From the NCBI RefSeq assembly GCF_009915155.1, contig NZ_JAABLM010000020.1, positions 1 through 33,049 of the forward strand: a stretch of DNA of 33,049 nucleotides. The letters are read 5' to 3'. Positions 23,699-31,449 of this stretch are shown piece by piece. The notes beneath the pieces were generated by a model. It was not told the DNA's origin. It made no database searches and worked only from the letters and a program-made list of their open reading frames with translations. This DNA comes from Flavobacterium ichthyis. Lineage in GTDB: Bacteria > Bacteroidota > Bacteroidia > Flavobacteriales > Flavobacteriaceae. Numbering within the stretch: position 1 is the first letter of the stretch; each line of letters starts with the position of its first letter. Position numbers and translations under genes: made by a program.

Positions 23699-24772
23699 AT
23701 GAAATTTAAACACTTAGTACTTATTTTACTCTCGGGTTCATTGTTTTTTACATCCTGTGATAGCAATGATGATTCAAATCCCAATGTTCCTCAAGGAGCT
23801 TATGACAACGGCATTTTAATATTAAGCGAAGGAAATTTTGGGGCTTCAAACTCCGGAATTACTTTTTCTTCCAAAGATTTTCAAACTCAAGAAGCCAATA
23901 TTTTTTCGGCTGTTAATGGCGAAAATATGGGTGATACCGGACAAGATATTGGGTTTCATGATGATTTAGCCTATATCGTAATGCATGGTTCTCATGAAAT
24001 TCATGTAGTAAACCGTTACAATTTTAAATTGGTAACCACAATATCTTCCGGATTGTTGAATCCACGTTATATTACTTTTGCTAACAACAAAGCGTATGTG
24101 ACAAACTGGGGAAATGGTTCGGTTGCAACCGATGATTATATTGCAGTAATTGACTTGGTCACAAATCAGATTATCAAAAATATTTCGGTGGTTGAAGGTC
24201 CAGAAAGAATTATTGAAGACGATAATAAATTGTATGTGGCTCATAAAGGAGGCTATGGAAACGGTAACTCTATTTCAATAATTTCTGCCGCAAACGATTC
24301 TTTATTAACCAATATGATTGTTGGTGATGTTCCAAATTCTTTAGAAATTGAAAATGGAATTTTGTATGTTCTTTGTGGCGGAATTCAGGCGTGGAGTCCT
24401 GAGGCTATTTCTACAAGTGGTTCTTTGCACCAAATTAATTTGGGCAATAATACTAAAGTAACCCATAATTTTGGCCCTGGACAACATCCTTCAAATTTAG
24501 AGATTGAAGACAATAAAATTTATTACACGGTTAATGAAAAAATTTATGTAAAAAATCTTGGAGATGTTTTGCCAACGCAAGAATTATTTTCTACAACTGC
24601 GCAAGGAGTTTATGGCGTTTACAGTTTTGAAGTAGAAGATGGAAAAATTTATGTAGGCGATGCTAAAGACTATAATTCTAATGGATCTGTTTACGTTTAT
24701 TCAACATCAGGAACGTATATCGATGAAATTGTAACGGGAGTTACACCAACCGGAATTTATTTCAATGACTAA
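23699..24772 (+). CDS. Beta-propeller surface lipoprotein, candidate BtuG-type B12 binder
   Basis: The 357-residue lipoprotein has a signal peptide ending FFTSC (Cys19), with the acidic patch DSNDDS right after, typical of export to the cell surface. The rest is a YncE/DUF5074-like beta propeller: repeated strands such as DLAYIVMHGSHEIHVVNR, PRYITFANNKAYVTNW, DYIAVIDLVTNQIIKN, NKLYVAHKGG and PNSLEIENGILYVLCGG can be seen from about residue 35 to the end. In Bacteroides, BtuG is a propeller lipoprotein of this type that sits on BtuB and binds B12 with extreme affinity; this gene has the same neighbour and is in the same riboswitch-led transcript. The name BtuG is an inference from fold and context. 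It starts 5 bp after btuB and ends before a terminator at 24780-24808. Confidence 0.8.
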   Translation: MKFKHLVLILLSGSLFFTSCDSNDDSNPNVPQGAYDNGILILSEGNFGASNSGITFSSKDFQTQEANIFSAVNGENMGDTGQDIGFHDDLAYIVMHGSHEIHVVNRYNFKLVTTISSGLLNPRYITFANNKAYVTNWGNGSVATDDYIAVIDLVTNQIIKNISVVEGPERIIEDDNKLYVAHKGGYGNGNSISIISAANDSLLTNMIVGDVPNSLEIENGILYVLCGGIQAWSPEAISTSGSLHQINLGNNTKVTHNFGPGQHPSNLEIEDNKIYYTVNEKIYVKNLGDVLPTQELFSTTAQGVYGVYSFEVEDGKIYVGDAKDYNSNGSVYVYSTSGTYIDEIVTGVTPTGIYFND

Positions 24773-24779
24773 AACTAAA

Positions 24780-24810
24780 AAGGGCTTTCAAAAAATTTGA
24801 AAGCCCTTCT
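24780..24810. terminator. Bidirectional intrinsic terminator
   Basis: Arms AAGGGCTTTCAAA (24780-24792) and TTTGAAAGCCCTT (24796-24808) form a 13-bp perfect stem around a 3-base gap. It ends the btuB transcript and the convergent amidase gene (-). Confidence 0.9.
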
Positions 24811-24812
24811 AT

Positions 24813-25421
24813 TTATTTATTTTCTTTGATGAAATCTAAAATGATACTTGCTATTTTATCTTGTTCAGCTTTATTAGTCAGGTACTTATAATCATTTGTA
24901 TTTGAAAGGAAGCCGAGTTCCACTAATACCGAAGGGGCTTCGCTTTTTTTCAAAATATAAAAAGGCGCCTTTTTTACACCGCGACTTTTGTAGTTGTTGC
25001 TCACAAATTTTTGTTCAATTTTTGAAGCAAATTCTTTAGATTTTTCTGAAAAATTGTTTTCTTCATAAACATAAAATTCCATTCCCGAAGGTGCTTCACT
25101 CGCATTCGCAGAAACATGGATTGAAACCACTAAATCTGGCTTTAAATTATTGATTTGCTTTGTTCTTTCTTCTAAACTCACGAAATTATCGTCATTTCTG
25201 GTGAAGTGAATGACAACATTTTCATCTTGGTTCAATGTTGCAATTTGTTTTGCAACTCTTTCAGTAATTGCTTTTTCCGAATCGCTATTTACCATTGCGC
25301 CGTAATCTTTTCCGCCATGTCCAGCATCGATTACCACAGTGAAAGTTTTGTTGTTTTTTGTTGAAAACGCCATCAATCCAATAGAAAGTGCTATTGCAAG
25401 AAATTTAAATGTTTTTTTCAT
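24813..25421 (-). CDS. N-acetylmuramoyl-L-alanine amidase (Amidase_3)
   Basis: This zinc enzyme cuts the bond between MurNAc and the stem peptide of peptidoglycan. It has 202 residues with an N-terminal export signal (about residues 1-20) and a single Amidase_3 domain. The zinc ligands and catalytic residues are visible: His35 in IDAGHGGKDYG, Glu49 in SEKAITERV, His102 in VVSIHVSANA, and Glu168 in VLVELGFLSN. No cell-wall-binding repeats are attached, so it is a minimal form. It could work with the lytic transglycosylase at 5313-6203, but there is no operon link. The S41 peptidase gene lies 67 bp upstream on the same strand. Confidence 0.92.
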   Translation of the reverse strand: MKKTFKFLAIALSIGLMAFSTKNNKTFTVVIDAGHGGKDYGAMVNSDSEKAITERVAKQIATLNQDENVVIHFTRNDDNFVSLEERTKQINNLKPDLVVSIHVSANASEAPSGMEFYVYEENNFSEKSKEFASKIEQKFVSNNYKSRGVKKAPFYILKKSEAPSVLVELGFLSNTNDYKYLTNKAEQDKIASIILDFIKENK

Positions 25422-25488
25422 TGCTTAAGTTTTTAGGTTTGTTAAAGATGAAAACGTCAAAAGAATAGCGATTATTATTTGTATAAAA

Positions 25489-26925
25489 TTATTTATTTAA
25501 AATTTCTGGAGTGTCAAGATACATTTCAGTTCCGAAACGCAACATTTGTTTTCGATCTTTTAACTGTATATATTCTTTAGGAGCAGAAAATTGAGACCTT
25601 CCTTCACCTGTAATTTGCGAAATCGCTTGTTGTAACAATGGTTCATTAACTTCTCCCAAAATTCCCAAGTTACCTAAATCTTCAGGTAAAGGTGTTCCTG
25701 TTGGGTCAATTCCATTATTATATTCGCCAAAACCAACAGAATTTACAATTTTAAAGCAGATAGGTTGCATGGCATATTTGTGTCTTGTTGATCGTCCTTG
25801 CGGTCTAAAATTTGGAGAATCATATAATGTAACCGAGCCCACATTTTTTCCTGTAGTTTTGGTTCCAATGGTAATTACATTAATATGTGGTTTTAAGCCG
25901 TTGATGACTAGTTCGCTTGCTGAAGCTGAACTTCCTGTGGTAAGGATAAAAACTCTTGGTAAATTTAAATGATTGATGGAGTTATTGCCTATATTGGAAG
26001 TAAATCTATTGATTAATTGTTCCTGATTATCAGCATAAAAAGCTTCAATTTTTTCGTTCCATTGCTGTTTAGCGAAAATTTGTCCATCAAAACTTCCGGT
26101 AATCATACTTGCTAAATAGGTAGCAGTTTGCACCGAACCACCAGAATTATATCGCAAATCCAAAACCAACTCGTTAACACCTTCCGCTAAAAATTGTCCA
26201 AAAACCTGATTCAATTCATTGTCATATTCATTATAAAAACCGTTATACATCAAGTATCCAATTTTTTTATCGCCATAATCTAAAACTTTGTGAAGGTAAA
26301 TGGGGTTTTCCGCTAATTGTGTTTTGGTTAGGGAAACACTTTCACCATTAGGTGTAAAATTGCCACCATCGTAATCGGCTAAGTTTAAAGAATAAACTTC
26401 TGGAGCCAACAATTCTGTATAATTATTTTCGGTTAAAGCCACTCCATTTACGGCATAAAAGATGTCTCCTCGCTGGATATTTTTGGTAGCTGCATCAGAA
26501 TTTGGCAAAATATATCTTACATAACCTAAAATTCTGTTGGGGTTGTTATTGTCACGAAACAGTCGAAAATCAACCCCATTATTTTTTGTGACACCACTAA
26601 GTGTTGCCTCTAAAACTGAGTAATCGCTGGTAATAAAACTAAAACGATCCTCAATCGGATAATTAAAAAGTAATTGATTGTAAAATAAATCCGAAGGATC
26701 TTCAAAGCCACGCAAATATTCATTTAATTCCGCTTGAGAGGCGAATCGGTCGTCAGCTAATTCTGGAACGCTACTTTGCCAATAATAATAGAGGTTAAGT
26801 CCTTTCCAAATAAAATCTTTTACCGCAACGTCACTTGGAACTTCAATATCATCTAAATCATCTTGACAGGATAAGAACAAGTACGAACTCAGGAAAAGCA
26901 CAAGTAGTTTTGGGAAATTTTTCAT
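25489..26925 (-). CDS. S41 family peptidase lipoprotein
   Basis: This is a C-terminal processing type serine protease of 478 residues. The signal peptide ends LFLSC (Cys20), followed by the acidic QDDLDD, so surface location is likely. A PDZ-like region falls at about residues 105-170 (RILGYVRYILPNSDAATKNIQRGDIFYAVNG). The peptidase core contains LVLDLRYNSGGSVQTATYLAS, the nucleophile region TTGSSASASELV with probable Ser335, and the general base Lys360 in TKTTGKNVGS. The substrate is unknown; many Bacteroidota relatives are of this form. It may lie in one unit with the amidase gene (67 bp downstream). Confidence 0.9.
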   Translation of the reverse strand: MKNFPKLLVLFLSSYLFLSCQDDLDDIEVPSDVAVKDFIWKGLNLYYYWQSSVPELADDRFASQAELNEYLRGFEDPSDLFYNQLLFNYPIEDRFSFITSDYSVLEATLSGVTKNNGVDFRLFRDNNNPNRILGYVRYILPNSDAATKNIQRGDIFYAVNGVALTENNYTELLAPEVYSLNLADYDGGNFTPNGESVSLTKTQLAENPIYLHKVLDYGDKKIGYLMYNGFYNEYDNELNQVFGQFLAEGVNELVLDLRYNSGGSVQTATYLASMITGSFDGQIFAKQQWNEKIEAFYADNQEQLINRFTSNIGNNSINHLNLPRVFILTTGSSASASELVINGLKPHINVITIGTKTTGKNVGSVTLYDSPNFRPQGRSTRHKYAMQPICFKIVNSVGFGEYNNGIDPTGTPLPEDLGNLGILGEVNEPLLQQAISQITGEGRSQFSAPKEYIQLKDRKQMLRFGTEMYLDTPEILNK

Positions 26926-27009
26926 AAAAAAATAAGAATTTACAACTTTAAGTATAAACGTAAATTTATGCTTTTTAGTTTTATTTTGGCAAAAAATAAA
27001 AAGAAAAAC

Positions 27010-27471
27010 TTACTTTTTTGCTGCTTCTTTGAAATATTTGTAAGGGAAAAGTAACATTCCGAAACATTCTCCTTTGTCTTTTCCCAAATGTTTGTGATGC
27101 ATTTTATGAGCGCGTCTTACGGCTCTTGCATATCGATTATTGGCATTTCGAAACCATTTGAATCGTTGATGAATAAATATGTCGTGCACTAAGAAGTAAG
27201 TAAATCCATAAGCAAAAATTCCTAAGCCAATAGCTAAACCAATTTCGAGAATATTGTTTTGCCAAAGTAAGAAAAAACCAATACTAATTACGGCATAAAT
27301 GATGAAAAAAGCATCATTGCGTTCAAACCAGGAATCGTGGTCTTTTTTATGATGATCTGCGTGTAAATTCCATAAAAATCCATGCATAATATACTTGTGG
27401 CTGAACCAAGCCATAAACTCCATAAAACAAAATGTGAGAGTAAAAGCCAGTATGTGAATCCAAATGTTCAT
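27010..27471 (-). CDS. crtZ: Beta-carotene 3-hydroxylase CrtZ
   Basis: CrtZ adds hydroxyl groups at C3 of beta-carotene, giving beta-cryptoxanthin and zeaxanthin, the usual yellow pigment of flavobacteria. The 153-residue membrane protein has four hydrophobic segments and the eight-histidine diiron motifs of the fatty-acid-hydroxylase superfamily: HKYIMH (His25, His30), HADHH (His37, His40, His41), HDIFIH in the second half, and HKMHHKH. The gene begins one base after the crtB stop, so crtI-crtB-crtZ is one operon. Lycopene cyclase, needed to make its substrate, is absent here. Confidence 0.92.
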   Translation of the reverse strand: MNIWIHILAFTLTFCFMEFMAWFSHKYIMHGFLWNLHADHHKKDHDSWFERNDAFFIIYAVISIGFFLLWQNNILEIGLAIGLGIFAYGFTYFLVHDIFIHQRFKWFRNANNRYARAVRRAHKMHHKHLGKDKGECFGMLLFPYKYFKEAAKK

Positions 27472-27472
27472 T

Positions 27473-28312
27473 TTAAATCATGTTTAATTTGTAACGAAAA
27501 TAACATTGCGCAAACAAACCTACTTTTTGATAGTCAGAAACGCGGATGCGTGCATTTTTTATTTCGGCAGAAGGCGTTTTTTTTAATTTGGATAAGAGTG
27601 TTTTGTAATAAATGTATGCTGTATATACTCCAAATTTTGCTTCGATGGGAAGTTGTAAAATTCCTTCATATCCTTGTTGCAAGTCAAGCTCAATTTCATC
27701 AACGATTTTCTTTTTTGCGTTTTCATCCAATTCATGCAGGTTAGTTTCGGGAAAATAAGTCCGACTTAAGCCTTCAAAATCTGCTTTTAAATCTCGCAAA
27801 AAATTAATTTTTTGAAATGCAGAACCTAATTTCATGGCGCTGTTTTTCAATTTCCCATATTCTTTTTCATCGCCACCAACAAATACTTGTAAACACATAA
27901 GTCCCACTACATCTGCAGATCCATAGATATAGTCTAAATATTCTTGTGTAGTTTTATATTCAGTTTTTGACAAATCCATTCGCATACTTTTCATAAACGA
28001 TTCGATTAAATTTTGCGAAATATTGTGTTTTCTTACAGTAGATTGAAAGGCATTTAGTATAGGATTTAAACTGATACCATTTTTAAGAGCGTTGTATAAA
28101 TCTTTTTCAAAATCGTCAAATAAAATTTCTTTCGGATAGTCATGGAAACTATCTACAATCTCATCTGCAAGTCTTACAAACCCATAAATATTGTAGATGT
28201 CTTGTCTTATTGACGGCGACAAGATTTTTACAGCCGTAGAAAATGATGTGCTGTAAGCTCTTGTTACGCTGGTACAACAATGGTTAGATACTGAGTCGAA
28301 AATAGCTTTCAT
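27473..28312 (-). CDS. crtB: Phytoene synthase CrtB
   Basis: CrtB condenses two geranylgeranyl diphosphates to phytoene, the first committed carotenoid step. The 279-residue protein belongs to the squalene/phytoene synthase family: the N-terminal SVTRAYSTSFSTAVKIL, the first Asp-rich motif LADEIVDSFHD (Asp50, Asp54), and the second Asp-rich motif INFLRDLKADFEGLSRTYFP (Asp174, Asp178), which bind magnesium diphosphate. Length is slightly below 300, usual in the group. It follows crtI with a 22-bp gap and precedes crtZ with one base between. Confidence 0.93.
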   Translation of the reverse strand: MKAIFDSVSNHCCTSVTRAYSTSFSTAVKILSPSIRQDIYNIYGFVRLADEIVDSFHDYPKEILFDDFEKDLYNALKNGISLNPILNAFQSTVRKHNISQNLIESFMKSMRMDLSKTEYKTTQEYLDYIYGSADVVGLMCLQVFVGGDEKEYGKLKNSAMKLGSAFQKINFLRDLKADFEGLSRTYFPETNLHELDENAKKKIVDEIELDLQQGYEGILQLPIEAKFGVYTAYIYYKTLLSKLKKTPSAEIKNARIRVSDYQKVGLFAQCYFRYKLNMI

Positions 28313-28334
28313 ATGAGGGAATGCTTAAAGTTTT

Positions 28335-29792
28335 CTATTGCTTAAAGATAAGTTCTGCAACTAATTTTCCTGATATCAACGCAGGAGGAACGCCTGGCCC
28401 CGGAACGGTTAGTTGTCCGGTAAAAAATAAATTTTTTACTTTTTTGCTCTTTAATTTTGGTCGTAAAAAAGCTGTTTGTAACAAGGTATTTGCTAGTCCG
28501 TATGCATTACCTTTATATGAGTTGTAATCATTTACAAAATCATCTACACAAAAGGATTCGTTAAATATAATATTTTTTTTAATATCTTGATTCGTGATTT
28601 GCTCAAAACGTGCAATAATTTTATCAAAATATTGATTTCTTATTTCGGGAGAATCATCAATTCCCGGAGCAATTGGAATTAAAAAAATACCTGCTTCTTT
28701 ACCTTCCGGTGCTGTTGAAGCATCAGTTTTTGAGGGAAAACTGGCATAAAACATTGGATTTTCAGGCCATTTTGGGACATCGTAAATTGCCGCAGCATGG
28801 TCATCAAAATTGGTGTCAAAAAATAAGGTATGATGGTTTACATTTTCAATTTTTTTATCAAAACCTACATAAAAGAGTAGGGATGAAGGCGCAAAGGTTT
28901 TATTTTCCCAATATTTTTCGGAGTAACCCCTAAAATTTTTGTCTAGCAATGTTTCGGAATGGTGGTAATCAGCACCGCTCACTACAATATCAGCTTTATG
29001 ATTTTCACCGTTAATCACAATCCCCGAAACTTTATTATTTTCTACTAAAATTTTCTCTACATTGGCATTGGTTACGATTTTCACCTGTAATTCAAGTGCC
29101 AATTTTTCCATCGCTTGAACTACCGCATACATTCCGGTTTTAGGGTGAAAAGTTCCTAAGCCAAAGTCGGCATAATTCATAAAGCTATAAAAGGAAGGCG
29201 TTTGTGAAGGTTTTGCACCAAGAAAAAGTACTGGAAATTCCACAACCTGCCGAAGTTTTTTATTGGTAAAATATTTTTTTGCATCAGAGGCGATGGTACC
29301 AATAAACTGGTCAAGTTTTACAATAGTTTTGGGCGAAATTAATTCTAAAGGTGAAATTCCGGGACGATATACAATATCTTTTATTGCGATATCGTAATTA
29401 GATTTGGCATTAGCAATAAATTTTTCCAGAGATTTACCACTACCGGATTCAATACTATCAAAAGTTTTTACAATTTTTTCTAATGAATCGTCAATGGTAA
29501 TTTTATCGTCTTTTCCAAAATAAACGGAATACGCAGGCGAGAGTTTATCGAGCTGATAATAATCTGAAGGTTTTTTATTAAAATCGGCAAAAAATCGCTC
29601 AAAAACGTCAGGCATCCAATACCAAGTAGGTCCCATGTCAAAGGTAAACCCCTCTCGCTTAAATTGTCTGGCGCGTCCGCCAATCGTATTGTTTTTTTCG
29701 TAAATAGTTACTGAGTGTCCCGCTTTAGCTAAGTAACAAGCCGCAGACAATGAGGCAAAGCCTGATCCGATAATCTTTATATTTTTACTCAT
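28335..29792 (-). CDS. crtI: Phytoene desaturase CrtI
   Basis: CrtI desaturates phytoene to lycopene with FAD in four steps. The 485-residue protein has the N-terminal dinucleotide fold IKIIGSGFASLSAACYLAKAGH with the acidic strand end VTIYEKNNTIGGRARQF, the FDMGPTWYWMP substrate-side motif, and the C-terminal FAD region LFFTGQLTVPGPGVPPALIS (about residues 455-475). ATG 29792 (MSKNIKI) is chosen; the longer frame begins with TTG at 29807. It is the first gene of crtI-crtB-crtZ. The region upstream has a -7 element TATTTTTG (29824-29831) and a palindrome ATATCACGATAT (29838-29849), a possible operator. Confidence 0.94.
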   Translation of the reverse strand: MSKNIKIIGSGFASLSAACYLAKAGHSVTIYEKNNTIGGRARQFKREGFTFDMGPTWYWMPDVFERFFADFNKKPSDYYQLDKLSPAYSVYFGKDDKITIDDSLEKIVKTFDSIESGSGKSLEKFIANAKSNYDIAIKDIVYRPGISPLELISPKTIVKLDQFIGTIASDAKKYFTNKKLRQVVEFPVLFLGAKPSQTPSFYSFMNYADFGLGTFHPKTGMYAVVQAMEKLALELQVKIVTNANVEKILVENNKVSGIVINGENHKADIVVSGADYHHSETLLDKNFRGYSEKYWENKTFAPSSLLFYVGFDKKIENVNHHTLFFDTNFDDHAAAIYDVPKWPENPMFYASFPSKTDASTAPEGKEAGIFLIPIAPGIDDSPEIRNQYFDKIIARFEQITNQDIKKNIIFNESFCVDDFVNDYNSYKGNAYGLANTLLQTAFLRPKLKSKKVKNLFFTGQLTVPGPGVPPALISGKLVAELIFKQ

Positions 29793-29823
29793 TTGTAGAA
29801 GTGGCAATTAGCAACTTTTCTAC

Positions 29824-29849
29824 CAAAAATAAGAAATATATCACGATAT
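29824..29849 (-). promoter_or_regulatory. crtI promoter region with palindromic operator candidate
   Basis: On the minus strand TATTTTTG (29824-29831) fits TAnnTTTG, but no TTG is found at -33. A dyad ATATC-AC-GATAT (29838-29849) lies just upstream, where a -7/-33 spacer would be, as in MerR-controlled promoters. No regulator gene is adjacent. Confidence 0.4.
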
Positions 29850-29929
29850 GATAATGCCTTTTATGAAAATGTTAATATAATTTTTGGTTTATTTTTATCC
29901 AACAATTCTTTAAGCAGTATAGTTCTTAT

Positions 29930-29962
29930 CAAAAAAAAAATCCTACAAAATTTTGTAGGATT
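29930..29962 (-). terminator. tRNA cluster terminator
   Basis: A perfect 22-bp palindrome with arms ATCCTACAAAA and TTTTGTAGGAT (29940-29961) is followed on the minus strand by ten T (29930-29940). It ends the transcript after tRNA-Leu. Confidence 0.88.
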
Positions 29963-29977
29963 TGATTCATTTTTTTG

Positions 29978-30059
29978 TGACCACGATCAGATTCGAACTG
30001 ACACGTCTTGCGACACCACCCCCTCAAGATGGCGAGTCTACCAATTTCTCCACGTGGCC
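29978..30059 (-). tRNA. tRNA-Leu (anticodon GAG)
   Basis: The 82-nt gene reads on the minus strand. The acceptor stem pairs GGCCACG with CGTGGTC, with discriminator A, and CCA is not encoded. D-stem GAG/CTC, anticodon stem CCATC/GGTGG with loop TTGAGGG, giving anticodon GAG that reads CUU and CUC leucine codons. A long variable arm (class II) around TGTCGCAAGACG and the T arm with TTCGAAT complete it. It is the last tRNA of the cluster, ahead of a terminator. Confidence 0.95.
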
Positions 30060-30065
30060 GATAAA

Positions 30066-30098
30066 CAAAAAAAGTTACTCGCAAGCGAATAACTTTTT
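30066..30098 (-). terminator. Hairpin between tRNA-Lys and tRNA-Leu
   Basis: Arms AAAAAGTTA and TAACTTTTT, plus an inner TCG/CGA with one mismatch, loop CAAG, and a T run on the minus strand, resemble an intrinsic terminator. It could reduce read-through from tRNA-Lys into tRNA-Leu, or assist processing. Confidence 0.6.
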
Positions 30099-30099
30099 G

Positions 30100-30172
30100 T
30101 GACCCGACTGGGGCTCGAACCCAGGACCCCAACATTAAAAGTGTTGTGCTCTACCAACTGAGCTATCGAGTC
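30100..30172 (-). tRNA. tRNA-Lys (anticodon TTT), copy 1
   Basis: This 73-nt gene has acceptor GACTCGA/TCGGGTC, discriminator A, D arm GCTCAGTTGGTAGAGC, anticodon stem CAACA/TGTTG with loop CTTTTAA (anticodon TTT), and T arm CTGGGTTCGAGCCCCAG. The sequence is identical to copy 2. CCA is not encoded. It reads both AAA and AAG codons. Confidence 0.96.
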
Positions 30173-30203
30173 AGGCATCTCAAGAAATTTAAGCATCGCT
30201 TAG

Positions 30204-30276
30204 TGACCCGACTGGGGCTCGAACCCAGGACCCCAACATTAAAAGTGTTGTGCTCTACCAACTGAGCTATCGAGTC
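30204..30276 (-). tRNA. tRNA-Lys (anticodon TTT), copy 2
   Basis: This is the first gene of the cluster in transcription order, with the same sequence as copy 1. Its short 5' leader (30279-30294) can pair with the spacer after the tRNA (30175-30192), probably a processing stem. Confidence 0.96.
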
Positions 30277-30299
30277 ATTTAATTTCTTGAATGCGGGTG

Positions 30300-30331
30300 C
30301 AAATATACGTCCTTATTATTTATTTTTCAAA
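30300..30331 (-). promoter_or_regulatory. tRNA cluster promoter
   Basis: The minus strand reads TTTG (30328-30331), a 20-base spacer and TATATTTG (30300-30307). Transcription would start near 30294, giving a leader of about 18 bases before tRNA-Lys copy 2. Confidence 0.65.
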
Positions 30332-30399
30332 GTATTTTTATTTTAAATTTGTGTTTTTTCGTTATTAATTCATAACGTATTAATTTATAAGAAGTTATT

Positions 30400-30921
30400 A
30401 TGGCGCATAAAATAGTTTTGTTGGGATATATGGGGTGCGGAAAGACAAGTGTAGGAAAAATTTTGTCAGAAAAAACAAATATTCCCTTAACTGATCTCGA
30501 CGATTTAATCGAAAAACGAGAAAACAATTCGGTTAAAAACATTTTTGCAACGCGTGGAGAAATTTATTTTAGAAGAATTGAACACCAAATTTTAAAAGAA
30601 ATTTTGTCAAGCCCAGAATCTTTAATAGTGAGTTTGGGGGGTGGAACGCCTTGTTATGCTAACAACCACCAATTTTTAAATGGCGAAAATATAGTGTCTT
30701 TTTATTTGAAAGCTTCCATTAAAACACTTTATGATAGACTTTATCACGAAACTGATAAAAGACCATTGCTCAATATCTCAGATGAAAATGAATTGCAGGA
30801 ATTTATAGCCAAACACTTATTTGATAGAAGTTATTTTTACAACCAAGCCACCTATAATATTACTGTCGACGGAAAGTCTTTAGACGAAATATCGGCAGAA
30901 ATTATTTCGAAATTAACTTAG
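30400..30921 (+). CDS. aroK: Shikimate kinase
   Basis: The enzyme phosphorylates shikimate with ATP in the aromatic amino-acid pathway. The 173-residue protein has the P-loop GYMGCGKTSVGK (about 9-20), the shikimate-binding Asp region LTDLDDLIEKRE, the EIYFRRIEHQIL segment, VSLGGGTPCY, and the lid motif TDKRPLLNI. Length and order are typical. It starts at ATG 30400. Its last 9 bases overlap the end of the convergent phosphoribosyltransferase gene. Confidence 0.94.
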   Translation: MAHKIVLLGYMGCGKTSVGKILSEKTNIPLTDLDDLIEKRENNSVKNIFATRGEIYFRRIEHQILKEILSSPESLIVSLGGGTPCYANNHQFLNGENIVSFYLKASIKTLYDRLYHETDKRPLLNISDENELQEFIAKHLFDRSYFYNQATYNITVDGKSLDEISAEIISKLT

Positions 30922-31410
30922 AAAAGCGTGATTATTATTTTCTTCAAATACCACTTGAACGTGTTCTTGTAAAGATGTTGACAATGAAATTCCTTTAAAA
31001 TCGGCTTTAACTGGATATTTTTTATGATTGCGATCAACCAAAACAGCCGTTTTGAATTTGGTCAACGGCACCTCTAAAAAATGTCGAATACCGTACGCTA
31101 AAACGGTTCCCGAGTTTAAAACATCATCTACTAAAACTAACCCACGATTTTCATATTGCGATTTGTCAAGAGAGGTTTCAATCGCGTTTGCAGGATTTGT
31201 TTTGTCAATTTTTACTTCGCAAAGCGACACTTTTAGGTCAGAAATTTCAAGTAAGCTTGAAGCAATTTTTTCGGCAAAAATGTATCCGCTTTTTGAAATT
31301 CCGGCGATAATTACTTCACTCTCATCTGCAAATGTTTCATAAATTTGATAAGAAATTCGTTTTATTTTATGTTCAATTTCTTGATGCGTTAAAATTATAT
31401 TTTGGTTCAT
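30913..31410 (-). CDS. Phosphoribosyltransferase (PyrR-like)
   Basis: This 165-residue type I phosphoribosyltransferase has the PRPP-binding motif LVLVDDVLNSGTVL (about 92-105), preceded by the loop VIIAGISKSGYIFAEKIA. The domain resembles PyrR and hypoxanthine phosphoribosyltransferases. Flavobacterial members are usually left as 'phosphoribosyltransferase'. The function could be uracil regulation (PyrR) or base salvage; sequence alone does not decide. No pyrimidine gene is next to it. It overlaps the end of aroK by 9 bp and begins 39 bp after the S4-domain gene, possibly as one unit. Confidence 0.85.
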   Translation of the reverse strand: MNQNIILTHQEIEHKIKRISYQIYETFADESEVIIAGISKSGYIFAEKIASSLLEISDLKVSLCEVKIDKTNPANAIETSLDKSQYENRGLVLVDDVLNSGTVLAYGIRHFLEVPLTKFKTAVLVDRNHKKYPVKADFKGISLSTSLQEHVQVVFEENNNHAFLS

Positions 31411-31449
31411 ATTGAGTTGCTTTGTATGAGGTTCTTTTTTGTAAAATAA

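Noticed and set aside
27382..27744. 120-residue plus-strand frame in the carotenoid genes
   Set aside because: It is antisense to crtB and crtZ, whose catalytic motifs are clear; Cys/His-rich shadow without a start context.
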